Shown here piece by piece: positions 8,927 to 16,466 of a stretch of 64,000 bases of DNA. The notes beneath the pieces are model-generated. The model was given only the letters and a program-made list of their open reading frames with translations. It was not told the DNA's origin and made no database searches. The DNA lies in the NCBI GenBank assembly GCA_041390685.1, contig JAWKPL010000001.1, forward strand, positions 2,480,001-2,544,000, given 5' to 3'. Positions within the stretch are counted from its first letter, which is position 1, and each line of letters begins with the position of its first letter. The stretch comes from JAIBBD01 sp041390685. GTDB lineage: Bacteria > Chloroflexota > Dehalococcoidia > UBA2979. Position numbers and translations under genes: made by a program.

Positions 8927-9001
8927 GCCCTCGTAGCTCAGTGGATAGAGCACCGGCCTCCGGAGCCGGGGGCGCAGGTTCGAGTCCTGCCGAGGGTACC
9001 A
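8927..9001 (+). tRNA. tRNA-Arg (anticodon CCG)
   Basis: A full cloverleaf: acceptor GCCCTCG pairs with CGAGGGT (one G-U at the end), the D stem is GCTC/GAGC, and the anticodon arm CCGGC-CTCCGGA-GCCGG gives anticodon CCG. The T arm has GGTTCGAGTCC and the CCA end is encoded (8999-9001). It reads the CGG codon. Confidence 0.96.
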
Positions 9002-9101
9002 GCTCCCTCCTCCAATGCTTCCCCCGCTGGCGATCAGCGCCCCGGTGTGACACGCTGGTCGAGATGCATTCGCAAGGGGCTCCCACCGGAGACCGAACCG
9101 A

Positions 9102-9593
9102 TTGAAGCGGTACCAGGAATCGGTGTACGCGGCGCGCTGGATGCGCCTCCTCGTGGCGCTGTCCGCGCTGGCGACCATCGGCGCCACCGTTCCGGTGGTG
9201 CTCGGTGACGACGGCTCGAAGTGGTTCGTGGTGGCATCGCTCATCCTGACCGGCGCCATTCTCGGCCTGGTCGAGTTCACCTTCATGCGCCTGCGGATCG
9301 ATGTAACGCGCGATCAGATGCGCTTCCACTTCGGCCCGTTTGGCCCCACTCTGAAGCTGTCTGACGTCCGTTCTGCGGAGCCCTCGCCGTATCGCTGGCT
9401 GGCGTTCGGTGGGTGGGGCATTCGCTTCGGCCGTGTCTCCGGGCGGACCGTCCGCGCCTACTCGGTGCCGTTCATACGTACGGGGGTGGCGATCGAGACG
9501 GCCGGCGGCACGCGCTACTACACGTCCAGTCAACGGCCCGAGGCGCTCGCGGCGGCGATCCTCGAAGGCCGCACCCAGGAAGGTCCGGCATGA
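9102..9593 (+). CDS. small membrane protein with PH-like domain (unknown function)
   Basis: A 163-residue protein of unknown role. Two membrane helices lie at about residues 14-36 and 40-62, followed by a soluble part with short beta-strand patterns (RIDVTRDQMRFHFG, then LKLSDVRSAE) that looks like a bacterial PH domain. The start is a TTG at 9102-9104; a GTG seven codons later with AGGAA close upstream is also possible. Its stop overlaps the start of the cyclophilin gene (ATGA), so the two are coupled. It may be a structural or stress membrane protein; I cannot say more. Confidence 0.65.
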   Translation: MKRYQESVYAARWMRLLVALSALATIGATVPVVLGDDGSKWFVVASLILTGAILGLVEFTFMRLRIDVTRDQMRFHFGPFGPTLKLSDVRSAEPSPYRWLAFGGWGIRFGRVSGRTVRAYSVPFIRTGVAIETAGGTRYYTSSQRPEALAAAILEGRTQEGPA

Positions 9594-10423
9594 GCGAAGA
9601 ACGCAGGCGGCAGCAGCGGCGCGAACGGCAGCGCCGACGGACGACGAGCCGGCCGCCCCTCCAGCAGGGCCCCACGGGCCCGATGCAGCTGCCCGGCGTG
9701 TTCGGCTGGGTACAGCGAAACGGACGCATCTTCGCGTTGCTCGGCGTGGTGGTCTTGCTGCTCAGCCTCGGTGGCGGGTTCCTTGCCGCCAACCAGAACA
9801 CCACCAACCCGACTTCGGATCCGGTACCTACGCCGAGCGCGAGTGCGACCCCCGTCGCGAGTCCGACCGCCACGCCGACGTTCGGACCGACCGGCACGCC
9901 CTCCGCGGATGGCGTCTTCCGCACCTACACCTCCGCTCCGCCGATGACCATCAACGAGAACGCGGACTACGAGGCGCTGATCCGCACGGAGAAGGGCGAC
10001 ATTCGCATCGAGCTACTGCCCGAAGCCGCCCCGGAGTACGTGAACAACTTCGTGTTTCTGGCGCGCAACCAGTTCTACAATGGGCTGACGTTCCATCGCG
10101 TTCTGGCCGGGTTCGCCGCGCAGGCCGGCGACCCGCTTGGGAACAGCCAGGGGGGGCCCGGCTACAACCTCGAGCCGCAGCTGAACAGCGTCCCCTTCGA
10201 TGAGGGCATCGTCTCGATGGCCGCAGGGTCGCAGGGCGTGAGCGGGTCGCAGTTTTTTATCACGATGAGCCCGCAGCCCGCGCTCAAGGACAACGGCTTC
10301 AGCGCCTTCGGGCGTGTCATCGAGGGCATGGACGTCGTGAAGTCGCTCACGTTGCGCGACCCCACGAAGCCAGCGCAACCGCCGGGGGACCGCATTCTGT
10401 CGGTCGAGATTACCGAGCGCTAG
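9590..10423 (+). CDS. membrane-anchored cyclophilin-type peptidyl-prolyl cis-trans isomerase
   Basis: A 277-residue protein that speeds proline isomerisation during folding of exported proteins. The N-terminus is very Arg/Gln-rich (cytoplasmic), followed by one membrane helix at about residues 47-68, a Pro/Ser/Thr linker, and a cyclophilin domain at about 120-277. Cyclophilin signatures are FHRVLAGF, the GSQFFIT core motif and FSAFGRVIEGMDVV. The ATG overlaps the previous stop by four bases. The type II-like anchor places the catalytic domain outside the membrane. Well-supported family call. Confidence 0.9.
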   Translation: MSEERRRQQRRERQRRRTTSRPPLQQGPTGPMQLPGVFGWVQRNGRIFALLGVVVLLLSLGGGFLAANQNTTNPTSDPVPTPSASATPVASPTATPTFGPTGTPSADGVFRTYTSAPPMTINENADYEALIRTEKGDIRIELLPEAAPEYVNNFVFLARNQFYNGLTFHRVLAGFAAQAGDPLGNSQGGPGYNLEPQLNSVPFDEGIVSMAAGSQGVSGSQFFITMSPQPALKDNGFSAFGRVIEGMDVVKSLTLRDPTKPAQPPGDRILSVEITER

Positions 10424-10457
10424 CCCGCTTCGGTACTCAGCTTGACCGGGAGCGGGC
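10423..10457. terminator. hairpin between convergent genes (likely bidirectional terminator)
   Basis: GCCCGCTTCGGT pairs with ACCGGGAGCGGGC with one bulge, around a 10-base loop. It starts at the last base of the cyclophilin stop codon and overlaps the end of the convergent small membrane gene. There is no clear U-run on either strand, so termination strength is uncertain. Confidence 0.45.
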
Positions 10458-10649
10458 GTGCGTCAGTGCCGCCCGCTTCTCGGCGTAGATCATCGCAGCG
10501 ATCGAGGGGACGAACAGCGCGAAGGCGACGAGCGACGGCAGGATGAAGCCGCCGATGAGCAGCAGCAGGCCAATGGCAATCGAAAACGCCATACCCAGGA
10601 TCGTCGCGATTCTCACGACGAGGATGTAGGCGGGAACGCCCTCAGGCAT
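10437..10649 (-). CDS. small two-helix membrane protein (unknown function)
   Basis: A 70-residue protein with two strongly hydrophobic stretches (about residues 8-30 and 33-55) and a basic C-terminal tail (KRAALTHARSRSS). No family is recognised. The ATG start has only a loosely spaced purine-rich GAGGGTGA upstream. It lies between the cyclophilin gene and tRNA-Pro, convergent with the former, and shares the terminator hairpin at its 3' end. Codon use fits the neighbours, supporting a real gene, but without homologue comparison this stays a moderate call. Confidence 0.55.
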   Translation of the reverse strand: MPEGVPAYILVVRIATILGMAFSIAIGLLLLIGGFILPSLVAFALFVPSIAAMIYAEKRAALTHARSRSS

Positions 10650-10688
10650 CGGTCATCACCCTCGAACCTGCCGGAGACGCTTCGACGT

Positions 10689-10765
10689 TGGTCGGGGTGC
10701 ACAGATTCGAACTGTGGGCCTCTGCGTCCCAAACGCAGCGCTCTACCAGGCTGAGCTACACCCCG
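10689..10765 (-). tRNA. tRNA-Pro (anticodon TGG)
   Basis: Reading the minus strand: acceptor CGGGGTG pairs with CACCCCG, the D arm is GCTC/GAGC, the anticodon arm CTGCG-TTTGGGA-CGCAG gives TGG, the T arm has GTTCGAAT, and CCA is encoded at 10689-10691. Confidence 0.95.
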
Positions 10766-10820
10766 TCGCACTTCGACGCTACCCGCGAGGGCGGCGCAGC
10801 GTCAAACCACCGGCCCCGCG

Positions 10821-11006
10821 TCACCGCGTGACCGTCCATCGCCACATCGTGAGCGCGACCGCCACCCCGGTCAGTAACCCCACGGCCACGGCGGCCTCGT
10901 TCGGCCCGACACGGTATACGAATCGCGAGGCGGCCACGAACCAGATCGCGCCGGTCGCGAGCGCCGCCAGTACGGCTAGCGCCCGTCCGATCCACCAGCT
11001 CACCAT
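10821..11006 (-). CDS. small membrane protein downstream of pyrD (unknown function)
   Basis: A 61-residue protein with two hydrophobic segments (about residues 7-25 and 38-54) separated by a short SRFVYRVGPNE stretch. The ATG directly follows the pyrD stop (TGAATG), so it is cotranslated with pyrD. No family is recognised. The direct coupling and consistent high-G+C third positions argue for a real gene; a link with pyrD function is only positional. Confidence 0.6.
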   Translation of the reverse strand: MVSWWIGRALAVLAALATGAIWFVAASRFVYRVGPNEAAVAVGLLTGVAVALTMWRWTVTR

Positions 11007-11945
11007 TCAGTCTCTCCGCCGGGCCACGCCGACGATCTCGCTGATGGCGTTTACGCCTTCCTGCTCGCACCAGTCCGTAAGCTCCTGCAGCACCTTCCAC
11101 GGTGCCTCCGGGTCCCGGAACGTCGCCGTGCCCACCTGCACGGCCGACGCGCCGGCCATGATGAATTCGACTGCATCGAGGCCGGAAGAGATCCCGCCCG
11201 CGGCGAGGATCGGGACATCGGTGACGGAGGCCGCAAGGTAGACCAGCCGCAGCGCGATCGGCTTCACGGCGGGGCCGGACAACCCGCCGAAGGCGGTCGC
11301 GAGCACCGGCCGCCGAGCGCGCACATCGATGGCCATCGCGGGGACCGTGTTCATCACGGTGACGGCGTCTGCACCCGCCTCGGAGACGGCCTGCACCACC
11401 GGCCGGAGGTCCGTCACTCCCGGCGTGACCTTGACGCTGATGGGCAGCCACGTGTGCCGTCGCACCTCGCGCGTGACCTCAGCGGCGAGCGCGGGGTCCT
11501 GCCCGAACTCGAGGCCGCCCGCCTCCACGTTCGGGCAGGAGATGTTCACTTCGAGCCCTGCGACGCCAGGCACCCCGTCGAGCCGCTGCGCCAGCTGCCC
11601 GTATTCCGCGAGGGTCTCGCCCATGATGTTGACGAGCACCGGCGTCTGCCAGCGCTCCCACACGGGCGCCACTTCGCTCACGAGAGCGCCGACGCCGACG
11701 TTCTGGAACCCGATCGAGTTGATCATGCCGCTCGGTGTCTCGACGGTACGCGGTACGGGGTTCCCCTTCCGGGGCCGCAGCGTCGTGCCCTTGGAGACGA
11801 GCCCGCCCAGCGCCTCGATGTCGAATCGCTTTGCGAACTCGATCCCGTTCGAGAACGTCCCCGAGGCAACCATCACCGGGTTCTTGAGCGTCAGTTCCTG
11901 CTTCTGCCCCGCGGCGAGCGCCACCGATAGGTCAACGTGCGCCAT
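11007..11945 (-). CDS. pyrD: dihydroorotate dehydrogenase, class 1B catalytic subunit
   Basis: A 312-residue FMN enzyme that oxidises dihydroorotate to orotate in pyrimidine synthesis. Visible signatures: NPVMVASGTF near the N-terminus, GGLVSKGTT, the active-site region NISCPNVEAGG with the class 1 catalytic cysteine, and the FMN phosphate loop ILAAGGISSG plus the GASAVQVGTA segment. The Cys base and the presence of pyrK at 15003-15776 indicate the NAD-linked PyrD-PyrK class 1B. The ATG at 11943-11945 has GGGAG seven bases upstream and begins with the conserved N-terminus. pyrD is split from the main pyr operon by the mrp-NYN pair, on the same strand as the operon. Confidence 0.95.
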   Translation of the reverse strand: MAHVDLSVALAAGQKQELTLKNPVMVASGTFSNGIEFAKRFDIEALGGLVSKGTTLRPRKGNPVPRTVETPSGMINSIGFQNVGVGALVSEVAPVWERWQTPVLVNIMGETLAEYGQLAQRLDGVPGVAGLEVNISCPNVEAGGLEFGQDPALAAEVTREVRRHTWLPISVKVTPGVTDLRPVVQAVSEAGADAVTVMNTVPAMAIDVRARRPVLATAFGGLSGPAVKPIALRLVYLAASVTDVPILAAGGISSGLDAVEFIMAGASAVQVGTATFRDPEAPWKVLQELTDWCEQEGVNAISEIVGVARRRD

Positions 11946-12023
11946 CAAACGGCTCCCGGTCGTCGCATCTTTCGATGATACGTCGACGCGAGCATAGACC
12001 ATCCCGCCCCGGGCATCGAAGGG

Positions 12024-12075
12024 GCAGCAACACACAGAGAAGCGCTCCCCTGGGAGCGCCTCTCTGTGTTGCTGC
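12024..12075. terminator. long near-perfect hairpin (terminator or attenuator) between zinc-ribbon gene and pyrD
   Basis: A 52-base inverted repeat: the arms GCAGCAACACACAGAGAAGCG... and ...CGCCTCTCTGTGTTGCTGC pair over about 24 positions with one 2-base bulge and one mismatch, around a CT loop. It lies 17 bases past the stop of the small zinc-ribbon gene and about 80 bases before the pyrD start, both on the minus strand. It is the strongest hairpin I found in the window. No U-run follows on the minus strand. Confidence 0.6.
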
Positions 12076-12092
12076 GGTGTGTCGCGAAGGGG

Positions 12093-12344
12093 CTAGGCGT
12101 CTTCGCCCATCTCGTCGGAGAGCAGGATCTCCGATGGTTTCGAGATCCGTACGCCGCTGCGGAGCGGGTTGCGCAGAGTGTTCGTCTGCTCCCACATCAC
12201 GCTCTCGGTCGAGTTCGCGAAGTTCTTGGTCGCGTTGCAGCGCTTGCAACGGCCGACGCTCTCTCGCCCGCTCGGGGCCTCGATGATCCAGTGATGCACG
12301 CAGGTGCTCACCGGAGTGGTGCGCTCGCGTGCTTCGCTCGTCAT
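12093..12344 (-). CDS. small conserved zinc-ribbon-like protein (unknown function)
   Basis: An 83-residue protein. A short first half has CVHHWIIEAPSG, then GRCKRCNATKNF, giving a likely C-H/CxxC zinc site, followed by a polar, probably disordered tail ending in DEMGEDA. I recognise this as resembling small uncharacterised bacterial proteins with the pattern C..HHW.IE..G....G.C..C, but know of no assigned function. The ATG has a near-ideal Shine-Dalgarno (GGAGGTGA). It is a stand-alone transcription unit: a near-consensus promoter about 120 bases upstream and a very strong hairpin just downstream. That suggests high constitutive expression, perhaps as a transcription- or RNA-associated factor; this is a guess. 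Confidence 0.78.
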   Translation of the reverse strand: MTSEARERTTPVSTCVHHWIIEAPSGRESVGRCKRCNATKNFANSTESVMWEQTNTLRNPLRSGVRISKPSEILLSDEMGEDA

Positions 12345-12708
12345 AGTTTCACCTCCTGCAGCGACGCGCGCTCCCCGCGTAGGCGAATCGCTGTTGTCTC
12401 CGCTTGCCGAGGCGATGGATCGGAGACCGAACCTTGTTCGCCCGACCCATTCCCGACACCTGATACTCTAACTGGGACTTTGTGTCAGGTCAAGCATTTT
12501 TTCATTAAATAGTTGTAAAGTGAAATAAGGTTCGCAGCGGCTGTCGGGGGAGGCGCGTATACTGAAGCTCCGGTGGATACATCTCCAACACAGTGCTGGC
12601 GCGTTGCATTCCGGCGCGCCGCCTCCCCTGTACTGCTGAGACCTATAGAACGTCGCGAGGGGCCGTTTGGTTCCCTCAGCATGACCTCGCCGTCGTTACG
12701 GAGGACAC
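12345..12708. other. divergent intergenic region between the zinc-ribbon gene and mrp
   Basis: 364 bases without a gene, including an unusually A/T-rich patch (about 12491-12530). It holds the strong minus-strand promoter at 12465-12493 and a roughly 110-base leader for the zinc-ribbon gene. On the plus strand a TATACT at 12558-12563 could be the -10 of mrp (leader about 140 bases), but I find no good -35 for it. No tRNA or recognisable RNA element is seen. Confidence 0.6.
12465..12493 (-). promoter_or_regulatory. near-consensus sigma-70 promoter of the zinc-ribbon gene
   Basis: On the minus strand TTGACC (12493-12488) is followed after exactly 17 bases by TAGAGT (12470-12465). This predicts transcription start near 12458 and a leader of about 114 bases before the ATG at 12344. 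It is the best promoter match seen in the window. Confidence 0.7.
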
Positions 12709-13749
12709 ATGGCTGATCGGGAGGCCGTTCTGGCCGTATTACAGACCGTCCGCGACCCGGAGCTGCATCGAGACATCGTCTCGCTCAATATGGTGCGTGA
12801 CCTGGCCGTCGAGGGAGGGCGCGTCGCCTTCAACCTCGTACTGACGACGCCGGCTTGTCCGCTGCGAGAGACCATCGACCGCGATGTCCGTACGGCCCTG
12901 GCCGCGCTCCCTGAGATCACCGAGATCGACATCCACTGGGACGCTGAAGTGCGCGGCGGCCCGATGCGGGAGGGCGGTCCGAAGCCCGTCGAGGGCGTGA
13001 AGAACGTGATCGCGGTCGGCTCAAACAAGGGTGGGGTTGGCAAGTCCACCGTCTCGGTGAACCTCGCTGTCGCGCTGGCCCAGCTCGGAGCGCGTGTCGG
13101 CCTGATGGACGCCGACATCACCGGCCCGAACATCCCGACCATGATGGGCATCGAGGCGGGAGGGCTCGCCGAGGGCGCGGGCGGCCTCCACACCATCGAG
13201 GCACACGGCGTGCGCTGTATCTCCATCGGCTTCGTCCTGCCGCCGGGGACCCCCGTCGTGTGGCGTGGCCCCATGATCGGCTCCGGCGTCCGCCAGCTCC
13301 TCCATGACGTCGACTGGGGCGAACTCGACTATCTGATCGTCGACCTCCCGCCTGGCACCTCGGACGCTTCGATGTCGATGGCCCAGGAGGCCGAGATCGC
13401 GGGCGTGGTCATCGTCTCGATGCCGCAAAAGGTGTCCGTCGAGGACGCAACGAAGGCCGTGGGCATGTTCGACCGTATGGGCGTCCCTATCTTCGGGATC
13501 GTCGAGAACATGTCGTCGGAAATCTTCGGCCGAGGCGGCGCCGAGGCGGCGGCGGACGAACTCGGCATCGAGTTTCTCGGCGAGATCGAGCTCGACGCCA
13601 GTGTGAGGCAGGGAGCCGACAGCGGTGTGCCGGTGGTCGCGGGCGCACCGGACTCGGCGCAGGCACGCGCCTTCCGGCACCTCGCCGAGCAGGTGGCCGC
13701 GCGCTGCTCCGTGCTGCGCTGGTCGAGCGATATTGGCGCCGTCGCGTAA
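12709..13749 (+). CDS. mrp: Mrp/NBP35-type P-loop ATPase with N-terminal MIP18 domain, lacking the CxxC loop
   Basis: A 346-residue protein of the Mrp/ApbC group, known as iron-sulfur cluster carriers. An N-terminal MIP18 (DUF59) domain (about 1-85; DPELHRDIV and LTTPACPL with its Cys) precedes a P-loop ATPase with the deviant Walker A GSNKGGVGKST at about residue 104, and DADITGPN and VDLPPGTSD as further nucleotide-site motifs. The segment that usually carries the cluster-binding CxxC after VENMS is absent: the text runs directly VENMSSEIFGRGG. The protein therefore may not hold a bridging cluster in the usual way. It is the first gene of a plus-strand pair with a NYN protein 18 bases downstream. 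Confidence 0.9.
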   Translation: MADREAVLAVLQTVRDPELHRDIVSLNMVRDLAVEGGRVAFNLVLTTPACPLRETIDRDVRTALAALPEITEIDIHWDAEVRGGPMREGGPKPVEGVKNVIAVGSNKGGVGKSTVSVNLAVALAQLGARVGLMDADITGPNIPTMMGIEAGGLAEGAGGLHTIEAHGVRCISIGFVLPPGTPVVWRGPMIGSGVRQLLHDVDWGELDYLIVDLPPGTSDASMSMAQEAEIAGVVIVSMPQKVSVEDATKAVGMFDRMGVPIFGIVENMSSEIFGRGGAEAAADELGIEFLGEIELDASVRQGADSGVPVVAGAPDSAQARAFRHLAEQVAARCSVLRWSSDIGAVA

Positions 13750-13767
13750 CACGAAGAAGAGGCAGGC

Positions 13768-14712
13768 ATGATCGACGAACAGCCGCACGACCAGTCCGAC
13801 GAGCGCGCCGGCGAAGACGCTCGCCGCCGCCGCGGGACGCGTGGGGGTCGCGGGCGCGGCGCCCGTTCAGAAACCGAGGCTCCACGCACATCCGCCCCGT
13901 CGGCGGACGAACCGCGCATCGTCGGGCGACGGCCCGGTCGTCCCGCTCTCGGGCCGGCCGCGGAGGCGCCTCGCGAGCGGCCGTCGCGGCCCGCCGCCGA
14001 AGCAGCGCCGCCGCCCTCCGAGGAACGTGCCTCGTCCCCGGCCCCATCCGCGCGGACGTCAACCAGCCGTCGGGGGGCAAGTACGTCCGCGGCAGCAGCC
14101 GCTGCCGCGGACGGCGTCCTCCCCGAGCGCATCGCTGAGCTGGCGGCCGTGGTCGCCGAGCAGAATCAGAAGCTCACGGAACTGCAGCAGCAACTGAGCT
14201 CACTCGGCGAGCAGGTAGAGCGCTCCGCTCGCCACGCCCGCCTCGGTATCTTTGTCGACGTACCCAACCTGCTGTATGGCACCGACCGGCCCATCGACAT
14301 GGGACGGCTGCTCGACTATCTGTCTGATGGCCGCGAGGTGGTCCGGGCGACGGCGTACGCGCCTGTCTCCGATAACCCCATGGAGCCGGTCCAGCAGCAG
14401 CGCTTCGTCGCCCCCTTCGTCCCCTACGAGTACCGCATCGTCACGAAACCGCTGAAGCGCTTCGCCGATGGTTCGATCAAGGGCAACTTCGATGTGGAGA
14501 TGGCCGTCGACATGCTGACGATGGCCGACCGCCTCGATGTCGTCGCCATCGTGTCAGGCGACGCCGACTTTGCGCGCGTCGTCGAGGAGATCCAGAGCAA
14601 GGGCGTGCGCGTGGAGGTCGTCGCGTTCGCCGGCAGCACCTCGCAGGAGATGCGCGCGCTGGCCGACCGCTACGTCGAGGTGGGGGCGATCACCCACCTG
14701 CTGCTCAAGTAG
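13768..14712 (+). CDS. NYN-domain (LabA/DUF88-like) protein with Arg/Gly-rich tail
   Basis: A 314-residue protein. Residues about 1-115 are a low-complexity Arg/Gly/Pro/Ala region with RGTRGGRGRGAR, typical of flexible RNA-binding tails. A coiled coil follows at about 118-155 (AELAAVVAEQNQKLTELQQQ), then a NYN domain at about 160-314 with the acidic residues expected of this PIN-like fold: IFVDVPNLLY, NFDVEMAVDML and VSGDADFARVV. NYN proteins are mostly RNases or RNA-processing factors, so an RNA-directed, perhaps oligomeric nuclease is plausible. It lies 18 bases after mrp. The substrate is unknown. Confidence 0.82.
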   Translation: MIDEQPHDQSDERAGEDARRRRGTRGGRGRGARSETEAPRTSAPSADEPRIVGRRPGRPALGPAAEAPRERPSRPAAEAAPPPSEERASSPAPSARTSTSRRGASTSAAAAAAADGVLPERIAELAAVVAEQNQKLTELQQQLSSLGEQVERSARHARLGIFVDVPNLLYGTDRPIDMGRLLDYLSDGREVVRATAYAPVSDNPMEPVQQQRFVAPFVPYEYRIVTKPLKRFADGSIKGNFDVEMAVDMLTMADRLDVVAIVSGDADFARVVEEIQSKGVRVEVVAFAGSTSQEMRALADRYVEVGAITHLLLK

Positions 14713-14746
14713 CAGCCGAGGGCGGCTCAACTTCCCGGGAGGCACT

Positions 14747-14998
14747 TCAGCGCCGATCGCGCCAGTCCTCGTCCTCATCGTCCAGCGGGGCGTAACGCTG
14801 GCCGGTGCCCGGGTTGCCAACGAGCGGGGTGTTGCTCGCCAGCGCGGCGAAGAACGCGCCAAGGGCGAGACCCCCGCCCGCGCCGAAGATCCAGCCGAGG
14901 AACGCCGGCTCGTAGTCGATCACCAGCACGCCCACAAGCAATCCGACGACGAGTCCGCCGAAGACCAGGACGTACGACGAGACCAGCTCGCGCTGCAT
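14747..14998 (-). CDS. small membrane protein at the end of the pyr operon (unknown function)
   Basis: An 83-residue protein with two membrane segments (about residues 8-28 and 33-53) and an acidic, hydrophilic C-terminal tail (DDEDEDWRDRR). The ATG lies four bases after the pyrK stop, so it is the last gene of the long pyrimidine operon. The two glycine-rich hydrophobic helices resemble small uncharacterised Chloroflexota or actinobacterial membrane proteins. No functional family is recognised, and a role in pyrimidine synthesis is not implied by the sequence itself. Confidence 0.6.
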   Translation of the reverse strand: MQRELVSSYVLVFGGLVVGLLVGVLVIDYEPAFLGWIFGAGGGLALGAFFAALASNTPLVGNPGTGQRYAPLDDEDEDWRDRR

Positions 14999-15002
14999 GC
15001 GA

Positions 15003-15776
15003 TCAGTATAAGTCCCGCAGATCGAACATCGGCCCGTCCGTGCAGATGAGCCGCACGCCGCCGCGCCGAGGGAAGACGGCGCACGAGTAACAGATCCCCA
15101 TCCCGCAGGCCATCGTCCCTTCGAGCAGCGCCTGTACCGGTTTCCGTAGTCCGCTGCGCCGCACGACGTCGTGCATGGCCTCGAACATGCGGTTGGGCCC
15201 GCAGGCGAAGACCTGGTCAGACCAGGGGAGCAGCTCCTCAAACGGTTTCGTGACGAGGCCACGCGCACCCATCGACCCGTCCTCGGTCGTTGCGATGAGT
15301 TCCACGGCCGGGAGCAGCTGTGTCGCGGGGAAAATCTGCGCCTCGCTCCGTCCGCCGAGAAGGAGCGTGACCTCTCGCCCTTCCTCGATGAGCCGGTCGG
15401 CCAGCCAGACGAGCGGCGCGCAGCCAATGCCGCCGCCGACGAGCAGCATGCGCTGCACACGCTCGCGGGGCTCGAAACCGCGTCCGAGCGGCCCGACGAC
15501 CCGCACCCCGTCGCCCGGCTCGCGTCGCGAGAGCCATTCGGTGCCTCGCCCGACGATGTCGTAGAGCACCGCGAACTCCGGCCCGCGCTCGCCCTCGCGC
15601 ACGCGGTGTATCGAGAAGGCGCGCCCGAGTAGCGGATCGGTGTGCTCCCCGATGTAGACCATCACGAACTGCCCTGGCGTCGCGTTCGCAAGGTGCGGCG
15701 GGCGCGTCATCCAGAGGACGTGCGTGTCGCCGTACAGGCGAGCGCTCTCTGTGACCTCGACCTCGAGGCTCCGCAT
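15003..15776 (-). CDS. pyrK: dihydroorotate dehydrogenase electron-transfer subunit PyrK
   Basis: A 257-residue ferredoxin-reductase-like subunit that passes electrons from the PyrD FMN to NAD via FAD and a 2Fe-2S cluster. FAD binding is shown by RAFSIHRV at about residue 50, NAD binding by LVGGGIGCAPL at about residue 105, and the C-terminal cluster motif ACGMGICYSCAV followed by LICTDGP supplies the four cysteines. The ATG at 15774-15776 overlaps the HAD stop by one base (TGATG). It belongs to the same operon as carA/carB and pyrB/C, while its partner pyrD is about 3 kb further along on the same strand. Confidence 0.95.
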   Translation of the reverse strand: MRSLEVEVTESARLYGDTHVLWMTRPPHLANATPGQFVMVYIGEHTDPLLGRAFSIHRVREGERGPEFAVLYDIVGRGTEWLSRREPGDGVRVVGPLGRGFEPRERVQRMLLVGGGIGCAPLVWLADRLIEEGREVTLLLGGRSEAQIFPATQLLPAVELIATTEDGSMGARGLVTKPFEELLPWSDQVFACGPNRMFEAMHDVVRRSGLRKPVQALLEGTMACGMGICYSCAVFPRRGGVRLICTDGPMFDLRDLY

Positions 15777-16438
15777 CAGCGGTCGGACAGCAGGCCGAGG
15801 AGCACCGCGCGCGCGTCGTCGAGGTGGGGCGCTAGATGGGTCGCGCCCGCCGCCTCCATCGCCTGCGGCGCACGCGTGTGCACGATGCCGATGCGCACGG
15901 GGATGCCCGCGGACGCTGAGCACTCCATGTCGGCGCCCGTGTCCCCCAGAAATGCGGCCGCCTCGGGAGGCGACCCCAGCCGCTCGAGAGCGTACAGCGC
16001 CGGGTCAGGGAACGGCTTCGCGCGCGCTGCGGTGTCCGCCCCGACCACCACCGCGAAACGCGCCGTCCACCCCATGGCGTCGAGCTGTTCGTACGCCCCC
16101 TGCGCCACCTTGTTCGTCACCACCGCCATCGGCACACCGGCTGCCTCGAGCGCATCGAGGAGTTCAACCGCTCCCGGGAGCGGCTGGATGTTCGGCAGCT
16201 GCACTTCGTGGTAGTTCCGGACGTACGCGGCGCGGATGCTCTCGTACTCGCCCTGAGGGACTGGCCCCACCAGCATCGGGACCATCTCGGTCATCGGCGG
16301 GCCGAGGATGTCCATCACCTGCCGAAACGTCACCTCGTACCCGTGCTCGGCGAGCGCGATCCGGATGCCTTCCGCGATCAGCGCCTCAGAGTCGGCCAGC
16401 GTGCCGTCGAGGTCGAAGAGCACCGCTCGCAGGCTCAT
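15776..16438 (-). CDS. HAD-superfamily hydrolase (phosphoglycolate phosphatase-like)
   Basis: A 220-residue HAD phosphatase of subfamily I. Motif I is FDLDGTLADSE at residues about 7-17 (Asp nucleophile and acid/base), motif II is VVTNK at about 108, the Lys of motif III sits in AKPFPDPALYAL, and motif IV is FLGDTGADMEC. A helical cap lies between motifs I and II, as in Gph/PgmB-type enzymes. The ATG at 16436-16438 has GGAGG nine bases upstream and follows carB by 28 bases. In this operon it might remove phosphate from a nucleotide-related by-product, but the substrate is not shown. The family call is certain, the substrate is not. Confidence 0.87.
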   Translation of the reverse strand: MSLRAVLFDLDGTLADSEALIAEGIRIALAEHGYEVTFRQVMDILGPPMTEMVPMLVGPVPQGEYESIRAAYVRNYHEVQLPNIQPLPGAVELLDALEAAGVPMAVVTNKVAQGAYEQLDAMGWTARFAVVVGADTAARAKPFPDPALYALERLGSPPEAAAFLGDTGADMECSASAGIPVRIGIVHTRAPQAMEAAGATHLAPHLDDARAVLLGLLSDR

Positions 16439-16466
16439 CGCGCCGGCCCTCCACCCATCGAGCGCG

